DNA of 64,000 nucleotides from Lachnospiraceae bacterium (lineage in GTDB: Bacteria; Bacillota; Clostridia; Lachnospirales; Lachnospiraceae). A program made the translations under genes and the position numbers. A model generated the notes under the pieces. It worked only from the letters and a program-made list of their open reading frames with translations, was not told the origin of the DNA and made no database searches. Shown piece after piece: positions 17,404-27,400 of this stretch; the first letter of the stretch is position 1, and the number at the start of each line of letters is the position of its first letter. Location of the stretch: positions 58,500-122,499 of the forward strand of contig CAJTDD010000013.1 in the NCBI GenBank assembly GCA_910574885.1. The letters are read 5' to 3'.

Positions 17404-18450
17404 ATGAAAATCAACGAAATTATCCGAAAAAAACGAATCGAAAAGGGTTTCACGCAGGAACAGATGGCCTCTTTTCTGGGCGTCTCTGCCCCCGCAGTCA
17501 ACAAATGGGAAAAAGCAATTTCATACCCTGATATTACCCTGCTTCCGGCTCTCGCCCGGCTGCTCGATACAGACCTCAACACCCTTCTGTCTTTTCAAGA
17601 AGATTTAACAAGGGATGAAATCGGACATTTCCTAAATAAACTGGTTTCCGCCGCCGAGACAGAAGGGGTGGACAGTGCTTTTCACATGGCGCTTGAAAAA
17701 ATCCACGAATATCCTTCCTGCGACGCCTTGCTTCTCAATACGGCGCTGACCCTCGAAGGGCTTTTCATTACTCATATGGGCAAAACTAACGTCGCCCCCT
17801 ATATGGATACGATTGAAGAGTTATATGTAAGAGCCTCCAAGAGCAGTGACCCGGAAGTCTGCAGCCATGCAAAATCCATGCTAATATCAAAACGAATCGG
17901 AAAGAATGAATTTGAAGCCGCCGAGAAATTACTGGCAGAACTACCGGATGCGGCATTCATTGACAAGAAACAGTTAGAGGCTTCCCTATACCTCCAACAG
18001 GAGGAGTGGGGAAAAGCGGCGCAGCTAATTGAACAGAAAGTCCTGTCGGGAATCACAACCGTCCAGTCCTCTCTGTACACATTGATTGAATTAGCGATAC
18101 GAGAGGAACGGACAGAGGACGCCCAACAGATTACCCTTATTGCAAAGCAGATTACGGAACTGTTCTGCCTATGGGAATCTAACGTCCACATTGTGGATTT
18201 CCAGCTAGCCGTCTCCAGAGAAGATATTGACGGATGCATCAGCGCCTTGGACAAAATGCTTCCGGCTCTCAATCAAGAATGGAAACCGGAGCATTCTCCC
18301 CTGTACCGCCACCTTCCGCTGAAAGGAACAAACATAGGGCAGACCATGCGTCTTGGAATCCTGAATGAACTGGAAAATCCGGAAAATCACGCATATGATT
18401 TCCTGCGCGATATTCCGGAGGTACAAAAATTACTGAGAAAATACCGTTAA
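17404..18450 (+). CDS. XRE family transcriptional regulator with helical repeat C-terminus
   Basis: 348 residues. Residues 1-65 form a Cro/CI helix-turn-helix (IIRKKRIEKGFTQEQMASFLGVSAPAVNKWEKAISYPDITLLPALARLL). The rest is almost all alpha-helical with TPR-like spacing (for example EAAEKLLAELPDAAFIDKKQLEASLYLQQEEWGKAAQLIEQ), the layout of cytosolic sensor regulators common in Lachnospiraceae and of Rgg/PlcR-like peptide sensors, though no peptide gene is evident. The start has AGGAGG eleven bases ahead. It ends 14 bp from the convergent proC stop. Confidence 0.88.
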   Translation: MKINEIIRKKRIEKGFTQEQMASFLGVSAPAVNKWEKAISYPDITLLPALARLLDTDLNTLLSFQEDLTRDEIGHFLNKLVSAAETEGVDSAFHMALEKIHEYPSCDALLLNTALTLEGLFITHMGKTNVAPYMDTIEELYVRASKSSDPEVCSHAKSMLISKRIGKNEFEAAEKLLAELPDAAFIDKKQLEASLYLQQEEWGKAAQLIEQKVLSGITTVQSSLYTLIELAIREERTEDAQQITLIAKQITELFCLWESNVHIVDFQLAVSREDIDGCISALDKMLPALNQEWKPEHSPLYRHLPLKGTNIGQTMRLGILNELENPENHAYDFLRDIPEVQKLLRKYR

Positions 18451-18463
18451 GAAGTCTTTCTCC

Positions 18464-19258
18464 CTACATCCCTTTCGACATCTCTTCGCAGACCTTCATC
18501 GCCTCAAAGACTGCGCTGCGGAAGCCGCGCTCTTCCAACACGCGGACTGCTTCAATCGTCGTTCCTGCCGGGGAACATACCATATCCTTTAACTCGCCTG
18601 GATGTTTCCCGGTCTCCAATACCATCTTCGCACTTCCGAGAACTGCCTGTGCGGCAAATTGGTAAGCCTGCGGCCTTGGCATCCCGCCGGAAACCGCCGC
18701 GTCCGCCATAGCTTCGATTAACATGAACACATACGCCGGAGAGCTTCCGCTCACGGAAACTACGGCGTCCATCAGACGCTCCGAAACAATCTCCACACGG
18801 CTGAAACTCTCCAGAAGCGTACGCACATATGTAGTCTCTTCCTCGGTCATATGCTCGTTGGGACAAGCCGCCGTCATACCTTCTCCCACCAACGCCGGCG
18901 TGTTCGGCATGGTACGGACGATTTTGACATCCTTACCGAACTGCTCCCTAAGCCATGCCAGAGTCTTTCCCGGCGCAATGGTGATTATGAGCTGATTATC
19001 ACGGATGCTGCCGCGTATCTCATGGATGACGTCTGCATAGAACTGGGGCTTTACAGACAATACGATGACCTCCGCTTTCTCGACCACCTCTTTGTTGCTG
19101 TCGGTCACATGGATGCCGAACTGGCTCTTTGCCCTCTCTCTTCCCTGTGCGGATAAATCCGCCCCGATAATCTCTTCTGCCCCGATAATCTGTTTCTTGA
19201 TAATTCCTCCCATGATAGCTGACGCCATATTTCCGGTTCCGATAAATCCAATTTTCAT
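18464..19258 (-). CDS. proC: Pyrroline-5-carboxylate reductase
   Basis: 264 residues. Reduces delta1-pyrroline-5-carboxylate to L-proline with NAD(P)H. The N-terminal Rossmann motif is IGFIGTGNMASAIMGGI; SVKPQF and RTMPNTPALVGEGMTA are ProC landmarks, and the C-terminal signature VSGSSPAYVFMLIEAMADAAVSGGMPR with the later LKDMVCSPAGTTIEAVRVLEE is intact. Besides proline synthesis it can finish the hydroxyproline route begun by HypD encoded at 37135-39510. Two palindromes TTGTATACAA lie just upstream and may place it under a GntR-type regulator. Confidence 0.96.
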   Translation of the reverse strand: MKIGFIGTGNMASAIMGGIIKKQIIGAEEIIGADLSAQGRERAKSQFGIHVTDSNKEVVEKAEVIVLSVKPQFYADVIHEIRGSIRDNQLIITIAPGKTLAWLREQFGKDVKIVRTMPNTPALVGEGMTAACPNEHMTEEETTYVRTLLESFSRVEIVSERLMDAVVSVSGSSPAYVFMLIEAMADAAVSGGMPRPQAYQFAAQAVLGSAKMVLETGKHPGELKDMVCSPAGTTIEAVRVLEERGFRSAVFEAMKVCEEMSKGM

Positions 19259-19279
19259 CTGATATACCTTCCTTATATT

Positions 19280-19311
19280 ATTTTGTATACAAAATTTTAA
19301 TTTGTATACAA
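19280..19311 (-). promoter_or_regulatory. Tandem palindromic operator in the proC promoter
   Basis: Two exact copies of the 10-bp palindrome TTGTATACAA at 19283-19292 and 19302-19311, centres 19 bp apart (about two helical turns); the first extends to a 16-bp palindrome ATTTTGTATACAAAAT. On the minus strand TTGTAT and TATACA are 16 bp apart and could be the -35 and -10 boxes, so a bound protein would cover the promoter. The half-site TNGT..ACNA matches FadR-type GntR operators. Confidence 0.6.
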
Positions 19312-19458
19312 TTTTGTTATATTGACTATAACATGGGATTTCCTTTCCGTCAACCTGTTTCCGTAAACTAACTCGAATTTATGTCACCTTTTCTGCCCCT
19401 GTACGCATCTAATATGTATAATAGCTATTATATAAAACAGGATATGGAGAAGGTACAT

Positions 19459-19953
19459 ATGATTCATTTGGTAAAACAGGCACAGCAGGGAGACGCAGAC
19501 GCATACAGCGAGCTAATCCACATCCATCAGGATTCCTTTTACCGGATTGCCAGAAGCAGATTGTATAATGACGAAGACGCGGCGGACGCCATTCAGGAAA
19601 CCCTTCTGACAGGATGGGAAAAATGCCGGACCTTAAAAGAGCCGAAATATTTTAAGACTTGGATGATAAGAATCCTGATTAATAAATGCAATGATATCCT
19701 CCGCAAAAAACTACCGACGGATAATCTGGAAAATATCCCGGAGCCCTGTGCCGACGATATGGAGGAAAACATCATGTTCAAAGCAATGCTGAAAGAACTT
19801 AGCAAGCCAAACCAAATGGTTATGGCATTATACTACGGCGACAGCTATACCATCCGTGAGATTTCACAGATTTTGGAAATATCAGAGAATGCGGTAAAGC
19901 AGCGCCTTGTAAGAGGACGGAAGGAGGCATTAAAATCTTATGAAAATGACTGA
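19459..19953 (+). CDS. ECF-type RNA polymerase sigma factor
   Basis: About 164 residues. Region 2 (residues of about 10-75) includes DEDAADAIQETLLTGWEKCRTLKEPKYFKTWMIRILINKCND; region 4 (about 110-160) has MVMALYYGDSYTIREISQILEISENAVKQRLVRGRKEALKSY. ATG at 19459 is chosen because GAGAAGG precedes it at the right distance; the frame remains open upstream to 19381. It overlaps the next gene by 14 bases, which encodes the expected membrane-bound antagonist. The signal is unknown. Confidence 0.93.
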   Translation: MIHLVKQAQQGDADAYSELIHIHQDSFYRIARSRLYNDEDAADAIQETLLTGWEKCRTLKEPKYFKTWMIRILINKCNDILRKKLPTDNLENIPEPCADDMEENIMFKAMLKELSKPNQMVMALYYGDSYTIREISQILEISENAVKQRLVRGRKEALKSYEND

Positions 19954-21409
19954 GCAGGATCAGAATAAAAAGATTCGTGACATCTATCATAATACGAAGA
20001 CTCCCGATGGGGTAAAAGACCGTATCGAAGAGACATTAAATACCATAAAGCAGCAGGACTTCGGCGGACATACGATACATTTCAAGAAACGCTGCCGGAA
20101 ATCCTGGTCATACCGAAGAGCCGCCGCCATTGCGGCAGCAGCGATCCTGTGCATCGGCACAACGGTATTTGCCGCAGAACACATTTACCAGATGCAGTTA
20201 GAGAAGAAAAAAGAACATCTGGCAAGCCTTAATATTTCTTCCGAAAGCCCCCTGCCCGACGAGGTCGCCGAGGTGGAAATGAAGGTCAATTATATCCCGG
20301 AAGGCTTCGCATTAGACCCGGAAAATGTCAAGAATACTTATACCTCCCCTTCCCGGGACGACGTCTGGTATTCCATCGATGAACCTTTACTGCTGGATAC
20401 GGCTGAACCGATGACGGAATCATTCGTAAAGGATGCCGAGACACTTACGGTAAACGGACAGGACGCCGTTTATATCTGCAATACTTATACGGAGGATACC
20501 ACATGGAAAAGAGAAAAAATATTTATCCTGTATGAGGAACTGAACCGAATCGTTACCGTAGGAGCATGGGGACACGCCGATAAAAACGAGCTGATAAAAA
20601 TAGCGGAAAATATTACCCTCACCCCTACCGGAAAAATGGTTTCTACCAAAGGGCTCTCCCGCTGGAGCGATGTGGCCGCTTCTAACGAGCTGTCGGAAGA
20701 TAAGGGAGAGGACGTGCCTTACGAAGAAGATGATTATTATTTCAATGAAACAAATGGGGAGGGCATGGCAAACGTACACCAGATTGGAGATAAATTTGAC
20801 ATTCACACCAGCCAGGATGATGGCACGCCTATCTCTCTGGAAGTGTCTGTCACAGAGGTTCAAACAGCGGACGACCTCTCTCTGCTGAGCAACAAGGATG
20901 CGATTCCTGATGCCTGGCATGAGCTGGTTGGCCCCGATGGGAAACTTACCAGCGACACCTTGAATTATATAAAACTGGGCGACGGCGAAGAGACTCTTGA
21001 CCAGCTTGTGCGCACGGAACAAATGCCTTTAAAGCTGGTATATGTGACTGTAGAATATACGAACAAAAGCAGCAAGACAATCCGCGACGCTTTGTATTTC
21101 GCCTCCCTTATCCCAATCATACAGGACGGGGATACCTTCCGGGTCCTCGACCGCACGGACGATACCTGTGATTATGTAGAAAATGAGCATCTATACATAG
21201 GGCATGAGATGGGTTACATGGATGTTTTCGGCGGAAAACTGGGCGTAAAAAATTATATTCCGGAGATTAAGCCGGGAGAAAGCGCGACAGTACATCTGGC
21301 GTGGCTTGTTAACGAAGACGAACTGGACAAATCCTATTTGGATTTTCAGGGGAATATGACTTTTACTGAGGATGGGCTGGAAACTGGATATGTAGACTTG
21401 AATCTGTAG
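19940..21409 (+). CDS. Membrane-anchored extracytoplasmic protein, likely anti-sigma factor (DUF4367-like)
   Basis: 489 residues: a cytoplasmic N-terminus of about 58 residues, one transmembrane segment (about 59-77, RAAAIAAAAILCIGTTVFAA) and a large extracytoplasmic part. The latter has a DUF4367-like portion (VNYIPEGFALDPENV ... ETLTVNGQDAVYICNTY) and a C-terminal portion resembling DUF4352-type strands (LVYVTVEYTNKSSKTIRDALYFASL). The 14-base overlap with the sigma-factor gene and the topology fit a regulator that holds the sigma factor at the membrane. The mechanism, including any regulated proteolysis, is inferred. Confidence 0.78.
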   Translation: MKMTEQDQNKKIRDIYHNTKTPDGVKDRIEETLNTIKQQDFGGHTIHFKKRCRKSWSYRRAAAIAAAAILCIGTTVFAAEHIYQMQLEKKKEHLASLNISSESPLPDEVAEVEMKVNYIPEGFALDPENVKNTYTSPSRDDVWYSIDEPLLLDTAEPMTESFVKDAETLTVNGQDAVYICNTYTEDTTWKREKIFILYEELNRIVTVGAWGHADKNELIKIAENITLTPTGKMVSTKGLSRWSDVAASNELSEDKGEDVPYEEDDYYFNETNGEGMANVHQIGDKFDIHTSQDDGTPISLEVSVTEVQTADDLSLLSNKDAIPDAWHELVGPDGKLTSDTLNYIKLGDGEETLDQLVRTEQMPLKLVYVTVEYTNKSSKTIRDALYFASLIPIIQDGDTFRVLDRTDDTCDYVENEHLYIGHEMGYMDVFGGKLGVKNYIPEIKPGESATVHLAWLVNEDELDKSYLDFQGNMTFTEDGLETGYVDLNL

Positions 21410-21417
21410 TGTGTAAC

Positions 21418-21449
21418 GGAGGGCTGAAAAGATATCTTTTTAGCCCTCC
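21418..21449. terminator. Bidirectional terminator
   Basis: GGAGGGCT pairs with AGCCCTCC (21442-21449), with an inner AAAAGA/TCTTTT extension, between two convergent genes (sigma operon and the cyclodeaminase-family gene). T-rich tracts fall inside the stem arms, so it could act in either direction. Confidence 0.6.
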
Positions 21450-21462
21450 ACTATCTCCTACA

Positions 21463-22452
21463 CTAGGAATTCCACTTCGTCCCAATACCGGCTTTTACTG
21501 CCTTGTCATAGATTTCCCTTGCCGCGACCAAATCCTGCGTCGCAACACCGACCGACTTGAACACGATAATCTCCTCGTCGTTCTCACGGCCTGTCACCTC
21601 ACCCTTAATCACATTCCCCAGATCGCCGGTAAAATTATCCTTCGTTATCGTTCCGTCTTCCAGCGGAATCAGGATGTCGCCCGCCTCTGACAGCACCGCT
21701 TCCTCCGAATCAAAATAAATCTTGGACGCCCGCGTCAGAATCACAGGAGGCATCTCCTGCATGTGATGCTGGTAGGAGCCAATGCAGCTAATGGTCGCAC
21801 CCTTCTTTACCCTTGTCCCGTCAAATACCGGCTTTTCTGCCGGAGTTGCTGTGATTATGAGGTCGGCGTCTTCCACTGCCTCATCGGAAGACTTGACAGG
21901 GAGGATTCTGGCATCGTAGCGTTCCATTTCCTTCTGCATCTGCTTTACAAATGCTTCCGTCCGGTCATAATGCAGGCCGCATACCCGCACTTCCTCTAAT
22001 TGCCGGGCTTCCAGCATCGCCTCAAGCTGTGCCGCGCCCTGTCCGCCTGTGCCGATTAATGCGCCAATCTTACATTCTTTCTTTGCCAGTATGTCGAACG
22101 CCGCACCGGACGCCGCACCGGTGCGAATCTGAGTTACAGAGATTCCGTCCATGAGGGACTTAACAACGCCCGTCTTCCCGTCAATCAGCATAACCTGCGC
22201 TGGCAGGGCGGGCAATCCTTGGTCAATGTTGTGGGGAAATACATTGACGATTTTGAGGGACGCCGTATCCATCTCCTCCACGTAGGCAGGCATGAAGAGG
22301 AAACAGCCGTCCTGCTTCGGTGCCTGGATGTTGGTGCGTAAGGGGGCGTTGCATTTCCCCTCCACCAATAGCTGAAACGCCCGCTTATTCGCCTCTATGG
22401 CGTCTCTCATTGTAAATACTTGTCTGATATCTTCTTTTGATAATAGTAACAT
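21463..22452 (-). CDS. Ornithine cyclodeaminase / mu-crystallin family protein
   Basis: 329 residues. NAD(P)-dependent family that includes ornithine cyclodeaminase, alanine dehydrogenase of archaea, and delta1-pyrroline-2-carboxylate (ketimine) reductases. Family blocks: LRTNIQAPKQDGCFLFMPAYV, SVTQIRTGAASGAAFDILAKK, the Rossmann stretch IGALIGTGGQGAAQLEAM, and DLIITATPAEKPVF. It is not possible to choose the exact reaction by eye; a role in proline or ornithine metabolism is plausible given proC three genes away. AAGGAGG lies well placed before the ATG. The truncated epimerase lies just upstream. Confidence 0.87.
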   Translation of the reverse strand: MLLLSKEDIRQVFTMRDAIEANKRAFQLLVEGKCNAPLRTNIQAPKQDGCFLFMPAYVEEMDTASLKIVNVFPHNIDQGLPALPAQVMLIDGKTGVVKSLMDGISVTQIRTGAASGAAFDILAKKECKIGALIGTGGQGAAQLEAMLEARQLEEVRVCGLHYDRTEAFVKQMQKEMERYDARILPVKSSDEAVEDADLIITATPAEKPVFDGTRVKKGATISCIGSYQHHMQEMPPVILTRASKIYFDSEEAVLSEAGDILIPLEDGTITKDNFTGDLGNVIKGEVTGRENDEEIIVFKSVGVATQDLVAAREIYDKAVKAGIGTKWNS

Positions 22453-22493
22453 GTTCTTCCTCCTTGTATTCCGTACCGTATAGGTTTACTATA

Positions 22494-23300
22494 TCAAAAA
22501 ATATAAGGACAGACAATGGATTTCTGCCGATGACTCCTAAAACCCTTCAGAATCCTAAGCGTATGTGTAACCCCTTTTTCTACACTATATCTGCCTTTCC
22601 AGCCAAGCCCCTCTAATTTTTTCGTATCTAGAACCTGTCTCATAACCGGACTGCGATTCGCTAAATCTGCTGCACTGGGGTTTTCATATACAACTTTACT
22701 GCCCGAAACCTTTGCAACAATCTCTGCAAATTCTGCAATCGTGCATTTTGACTCTGAATTTGCACAGTTATATGCCTCTCCGCCATCCCCTGCCAACAAA
22801 ATTGTCAATATTGCCGATACACAATCGGCGGTATATGCATAAGACCGCATCTGGCTCCCTTTACTCTTCAGGATAATATCCTTGCCAAGCGCGCCATTTC
22901 TTAAAAACTGCGCGTTCGCCCGATTGTCTCCTTCCAGCATCCCAGGTCCATAAGTATGACAAGGACGGGCGATTACGGTTTCCAACCCCTTCTGTTTTCT
23001 GTAGGAAACACATAAGGTTTCTGCCAGTCGTTTACTTCCTGGATAGCAAGAGCGGGGCGACAGAATGTCAATCTGTCCGCTGGCTGGCTCTTGAAAAGGC
23101 GAAAGGCTTGCATCACATTCCCCATATACCTCACCGGTAGAAACATACAGGAATCGTCTGCAGCCATGCCCCTTTGCATACTCCAACAGACGGTATGTCC
23201 CATGTACATTACCCTCAATCGTACCTACCGGATCTGAATTAAATGCATCCGGATATGCATTTCCCGCCCCATGGATAATATAGTCGAAGGATTCTGTAAA
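22494..23300 (-). pseudogene. 5'-truncated NAD-dependent epimerase/dehydratase
   Basis: An open frame without a proper start encodes the middle and end of an extended short-chain dehydrogenase of the sugar epimerase type: FDYIIHGAGNAYPDAF, VHGTYRLLEYAKGHGCRRFLYVSTGEVYGE, the catalytic Tyr-x3-Lys as YPGSKRLAE, and VIARPCHTYGPGM. The frame is closed by TGA at 23301-23303, before the GxxGxxG NAD-binding Rossmann loop and roughly the first 60 residues expected for the family. The only starts left are internal (a TTG at 23186). It is therefore most likely a decaying gene. DNA 5' of the break is AT-rich with a plus-strand terminator. Confidence 0.8.
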
Positions 23301-23340
23301 TCACAGGGTAATAAATACCAGATAATCATCCTCTCCCTGG

Positions 23341-23370
23341 TCGCAGAATAATCTACTCTGCGATTTTTGT
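23341..23370 (+). terminator. Intrinsic terminator
   Basis: TCGCAGA (23341-23347) and TCTGCGA (23357-23363) form a 7-bp stem with a 9-base loop, followed by TTTTTGTT. No gene on the plus strand ends nearby, so it may be a leftover of DNA lost with the 5' end of the epimerase gene, or may protect the kinase gene from read-through. Confidence 0.6.
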
Positions 23371-23536
23371 TAAAAAGAAAAGCCGCAGTTAGTCACAAAC
23401 TGGTCCGGTTTCTTTTTATTAATCTGGACTTTTTAATATATCCACTTTGATGATAGTATATTTGTGAGGCGGACGTTTGATATTTGCAGCAATAGATTCG
23501 CCGACAACACACTCTAACATAAGGAAAATAAATTCT

Positions 23537-24385
23537 ATGACTAAGAAAATAGCAGTAATCAACGACCTCTCCGGCTTCGGCCGGTGTTCCCTCACTGCCG
23601 CAATCTCCGTCATATCGGCAATGGGCGTACAGGCATGCCCCCTCCCCACTGCAATCTTGACGGCCCAAACCGGATACCCCAGCTATTATTGCGACGACTA
23701 TACGGACAAAATGGACTATTTCCGCAGCGAATGGGAAAAGATGGGGCAGCGGTTCGACGGCATCTATACCGGATTCGTTGCCGGGGAAATGCAGATCCGC
23801 CAGATCTTCCGTTTCCTAGGCACCTTCCGGACCCCCGATACATTCCTTCTGGTAGACCCCGTCATGGGAGATGACGGGACGCCTTACCCATTCTATACCC
23901 AAGCGCTGCTTGAACAGATGCACAGGTTAGCTTTAGAGGCTGACATCATTACGCCAAATTTGACAGAATTATGCCTCCTGACAGGCACAGACTACCAATT
24001 CCTAATGGCAAAGACTTCTTCGGTAGAATTAATAGATGCAATTCAGGAAATCGGACAGACCTTCTGCAGGAAAGGTCCAGAACATGTCATCGTAACAGGA
24101 ATCCGTTTTGAGGATACGGACGGCACGAAAAAGATGGGAAATCTACTGGTCAGCACGGCTGCCTCCTCCCTGTTTTCTTTCCCTTATATTGGCGGCAGCT
24201 ATTCTGGAACGGGAGACTTGTTCGCCTCCTGCATCGCCGCCGGCTCTGCCCGCGGAGATTCCCTTCCTTCTATTATAGAGAAAGCTGGGGAATTTTTGGA
24301 ACTTGCATTGCTTGATTCCGTCAAAGAAAATGTACCGCGCAACGACGGCGTCAACTATGAACAATATTTGTCTTTACTCATCTAA
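23537..24385 (+). CDS. Pyridoxal/pyridoxamine kinase (PdxK/PdxY-like, ribokinase fold)
   Basis: 282 residues. Phosphorylates pyridoxal, pyridoxamine or pyridoxine as part of B6 salvage. Features: KIAVINDLSGFGRCSLTAAISVISAMG at the N-terminus, VDPVMGDDGTPY, DIITPNLTELCLLTG, and the ribokinase-family anion-hole/base motif YSGTGDLFASC near residue 225. The start is ATG at 23537, preceded by AAGGAAA; the frame is open upstream to 23477. Stands alone and converges on lacZ. Confidence 0.9.
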   Translation: MTKKIAVINDLSGFGRCSLTAAISVISAMGVQACPLPTAILTAQTGYPSYYCDDYTDKMDYFRSEWEKMGQRFDGIYTGFVAGEMQIRQIFRFLGTFRTPDTFLLVDPVMGDDGTPYPFYTQALLEQMHRLALEADIITPNLTELCLLTGTDYQFLMAKTSSVELIDAIQEIGQTFCRKGPEHVIVTGIRFEDTDGTKKMGNLLVSTAASSLFSFPYIGGSYSGTGDLFASCIAAGSARGDSLPSIIEKAGEFLELALLDSVKENVPRNDGVNYEQYLSLLI

Positions 24386-24399
24386 GTAAATGATAAACA

Positions 24400-24442
24400 G
24401 GGGCAGTCGGGATATGCTATTCTCATAATTCCCGACTGCCCC
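24400..24442. terminator. Bidirectional hairpin between kinase and lacZ
   Basis: GGGGCAGTCGGGA at 24400-24412 pairs with TCCCGACTGCCCC at 24430-24442, a 13-bp perfect stem between convergent genes. The downstream T run is weak on both strands. A similar GGGGCTGTCGGG hairpin ends the importer operon at 34566. Confidence 0.6.
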
Positions 24443-24464
24443 TATATATCTCCTAAAACATACC

Positions 24465-27400
24465 TTAAATACCGCAGAACCAGAAACTAAACTCCATCTT
24501 CTTGCTCACATCAATCAGATACTCCGGATGAGTCAATGACCCCCAGCTATCGTCCCCAGCGATTCCCATCTGTGCTTTCGAGGCACGGACTACCGTATAG
24601 TGTACCTCCGGCAATTCAAACGGATGCATCGCATTCTCCAGCTCATGAGGAGTATACGGCAGCGCCGAGAAGCACATGGGGCCATTCTCGGATGTCATTG
24701 CAAACCGCATTCCTCTTCCTTTACGGTCGGTGACTTCCGCATAACGCACCTCTTCCTTATTGCCGCACTCCTGAGGAACAATATACTCTGCCATATTGTC
24801 CTTCACAAGATTCTCGTAAATGCCAAGCTTTGCCCCCTTCTTGCGGTCCGCATAAGTTTCTGCAGGACCAAGGCCATACCATTTCACATGGTCATAATCC
24901 GCATCCAGCTTGAACATCATACCGAATTCCGGCATATCGCCCAACTCTTTTACCGGATCATAGGAAAGGGTCGTCTTCACGCACCCATCCCCGAACACTT
25001 CGTAAGACACCTGGCATGTTGCCGCCGGTATGGTACACAGATGATAGGTAAAGGAAACGGTTGCGCTGTGTTCTCCTTCCTGTGCCTCTAACATACTCAT
25101 CTTAAACAGCTCATCCCCCATTGCCTTATCGGTAACATACATGCTTGCAATCTTCCACTGGGCATAGCGCGCCGGCATCTGGTTCCCGCAGTCATTATCC
25201 ACAGGCGCACGCCAGAAGTTCGGCTTAGGAATGGATTTGAGCATCTCTTTTCCTGCATATTTGTAGGAGACCAGCCCTCCGGACAGCACCGAGAACATTA
25301 CCTCAAAATGCTCTCCGCGCACGCCGATATTGTGTGTGCTTCTGATCACTTTCACACCCTTATCGCATACTTTTTCCGCCTTCTCTACCTGATATACATA
25401 CTGGCCGAACGCCACCTCATGTCCGCGCTTCGCCCAAATGGCGTCCTGTCTCAGATGGAAAGATACGGTAACTGCATACTCACCTGCCAGTGTCTCCTCC
25501 GGAACCGGCAGTGCATAAATTTCCTCGCAAAGCGGCTCCACGTGGGTCTCTAAAACAGCCCTTCTTACCACATGCCCGTCCCGCGCCACAGTGACACGGC
25601 ACTCAAAAGTATCCGTATTGACGAACAGGTTCTTATTGATTACCCTGACCTCGGTCTTTCCAACCTCTGCCGTGATGTTCTGGTAATTGAATTTTACCTC
25701 CTGCATCTTAGGGGAAGCCTCTCTGTTTCCGTAAACGATTCCATTGGCGCTGAAATTATAATCCGTCGGACGCTCTCCGAAATCTCCGCCGTATGCCTGG
25801 AATTCTTTCCCATAGCGGTCTTTCTTGCAAATGGTCTGGTCGATATAATCCCAGATAAATCCACCCTGATACAACGGCTCCGTGTCGGTCAAATCCGTAT
25901 ATTTGTGCATAGCTCCGCAGGAATTCCCCATTGCGTGGGTATATTCGCAGCAAATGAACGGCTTGCTCCTGTCCTTTGCCAGGAACTCCTTGATTCCTTC
26001 CACGGAGGTATACATCTGGCTCTCCATATCGCTGGTGTCATTATAACGGCGGTCGTGGTGTACTCCCTCATAATGAACCAGACGGTTCGGGTCTAACTTC
26101 CGGAAAAGCTCTGACATCTCATAGATATCCTTTCCGCCGTAGGATTCATTCCCACAGGACCAGATCAGGATTGCCGGGTGGTTCTTGTCCCTCTGGTAAA
26201 CGGAATTCACACGATCCAGCATCATGCCCAGCCACTCCGGCCTGTCGTTCGGCACTACCCCTGAGTCGTCCCCTGTCAGCATCGCCGTATCCCAAGTACC
26301 GTGGGATTCCAGGTTGTTCTCATCGATCAGGTAGATTCCATACTCATCGCAGAGCCGGTAAATCAGAGAGCCGTCCGGATAGTGGCAGGTACGGATAGCG
26401 TTGATATTATTGCGCTTCATCGTCTCAAGATCCTTGCGAAGCTCCGCCTCGCTCACGCTTCGTCCGCTCACACAGCTAAATTCATGGCGGTTCACACCCT
26501 TGAACACGATTCTTCTTCCATTCAGGGTCATGATATTGTCCTTCATCTCAAACCTTCGGAAACCAACCTTCTCCGGTATTACTTCCTGAAGCGTTCCCGC
26601 GGCATCGTAAATCTCGATTGTCAGGTCATAGAGATTCGGCTCTTCTGCACTCCAAAGCGCCGGCCCGTCCACCGTCCATGAGCGGAAAGCCACTGCCTCA
26701 AGCTCCAGTTCTTCTTCAATGACCGTATCACCGTCCTTTGCAAGACGAATCACTGCCTTCCCCGCCGCCGTTTCTGCCGAAATCATGTCCAGACGGATAT
26801 CGAACGCTGCTTTCTTCAGTGTCTCGTCCGGTATCGCGCAGATTTTTAAGTCACGCACATGCACATCCGGTATCGTATATAGATAAACGTCCCTGTAAAT
26901 ACCGGAGAAACGGTAGAAATCCTGATCTTCGCACCAGCTTGACGCCGTCCATTTGAACACCTGCGCTGCCAGCTTATTCTCTCCTTCCACCAGATACTCC
27001 GTCAGTTCAAATTCTGACGGGGTAAAGGAGTCTTCGCTGTATCCCACGAACGTCCCGTTCAGCCACAGCGCCAGCCCGCTCTCCGCGCCCGCAAAGGAGA
27101 TGAAGAGACGCCTTCCCTTCATACGCTCCGGTACTGTAAAATACTTTACATAACTTGCCACAGGGTTGAAATACTCTGGAATCTCTCCCGGCTCTATCTC
27201 GTCATGCCCTTCCCAAGGGTACTGCACATTCGCATACTGCGGAACGTCGTAACCCTCCATCTGGATATGTGCCGGCACATGGATATCGTCCCAGTCTTTG
27301 CAGCAATAATCCGTCTTCTCAAATCCGCAGACTGCCGCCTTGTAATTCCTTGCATAGTGGAACTTCCACAGCCCGTTCAGGCTCTCCTTGAAATCCTCAT

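Noticed and set aside
23419..23520. Minus-strand frame CVVGESIAANIKRPPHKYTIIKVDIL as a possible displaced N-terminus of the broken epimerase
   Set aside because: Lacks the GxxGxxG loop and any ribosome site, and overlaps the kinase leader; too weak to support.
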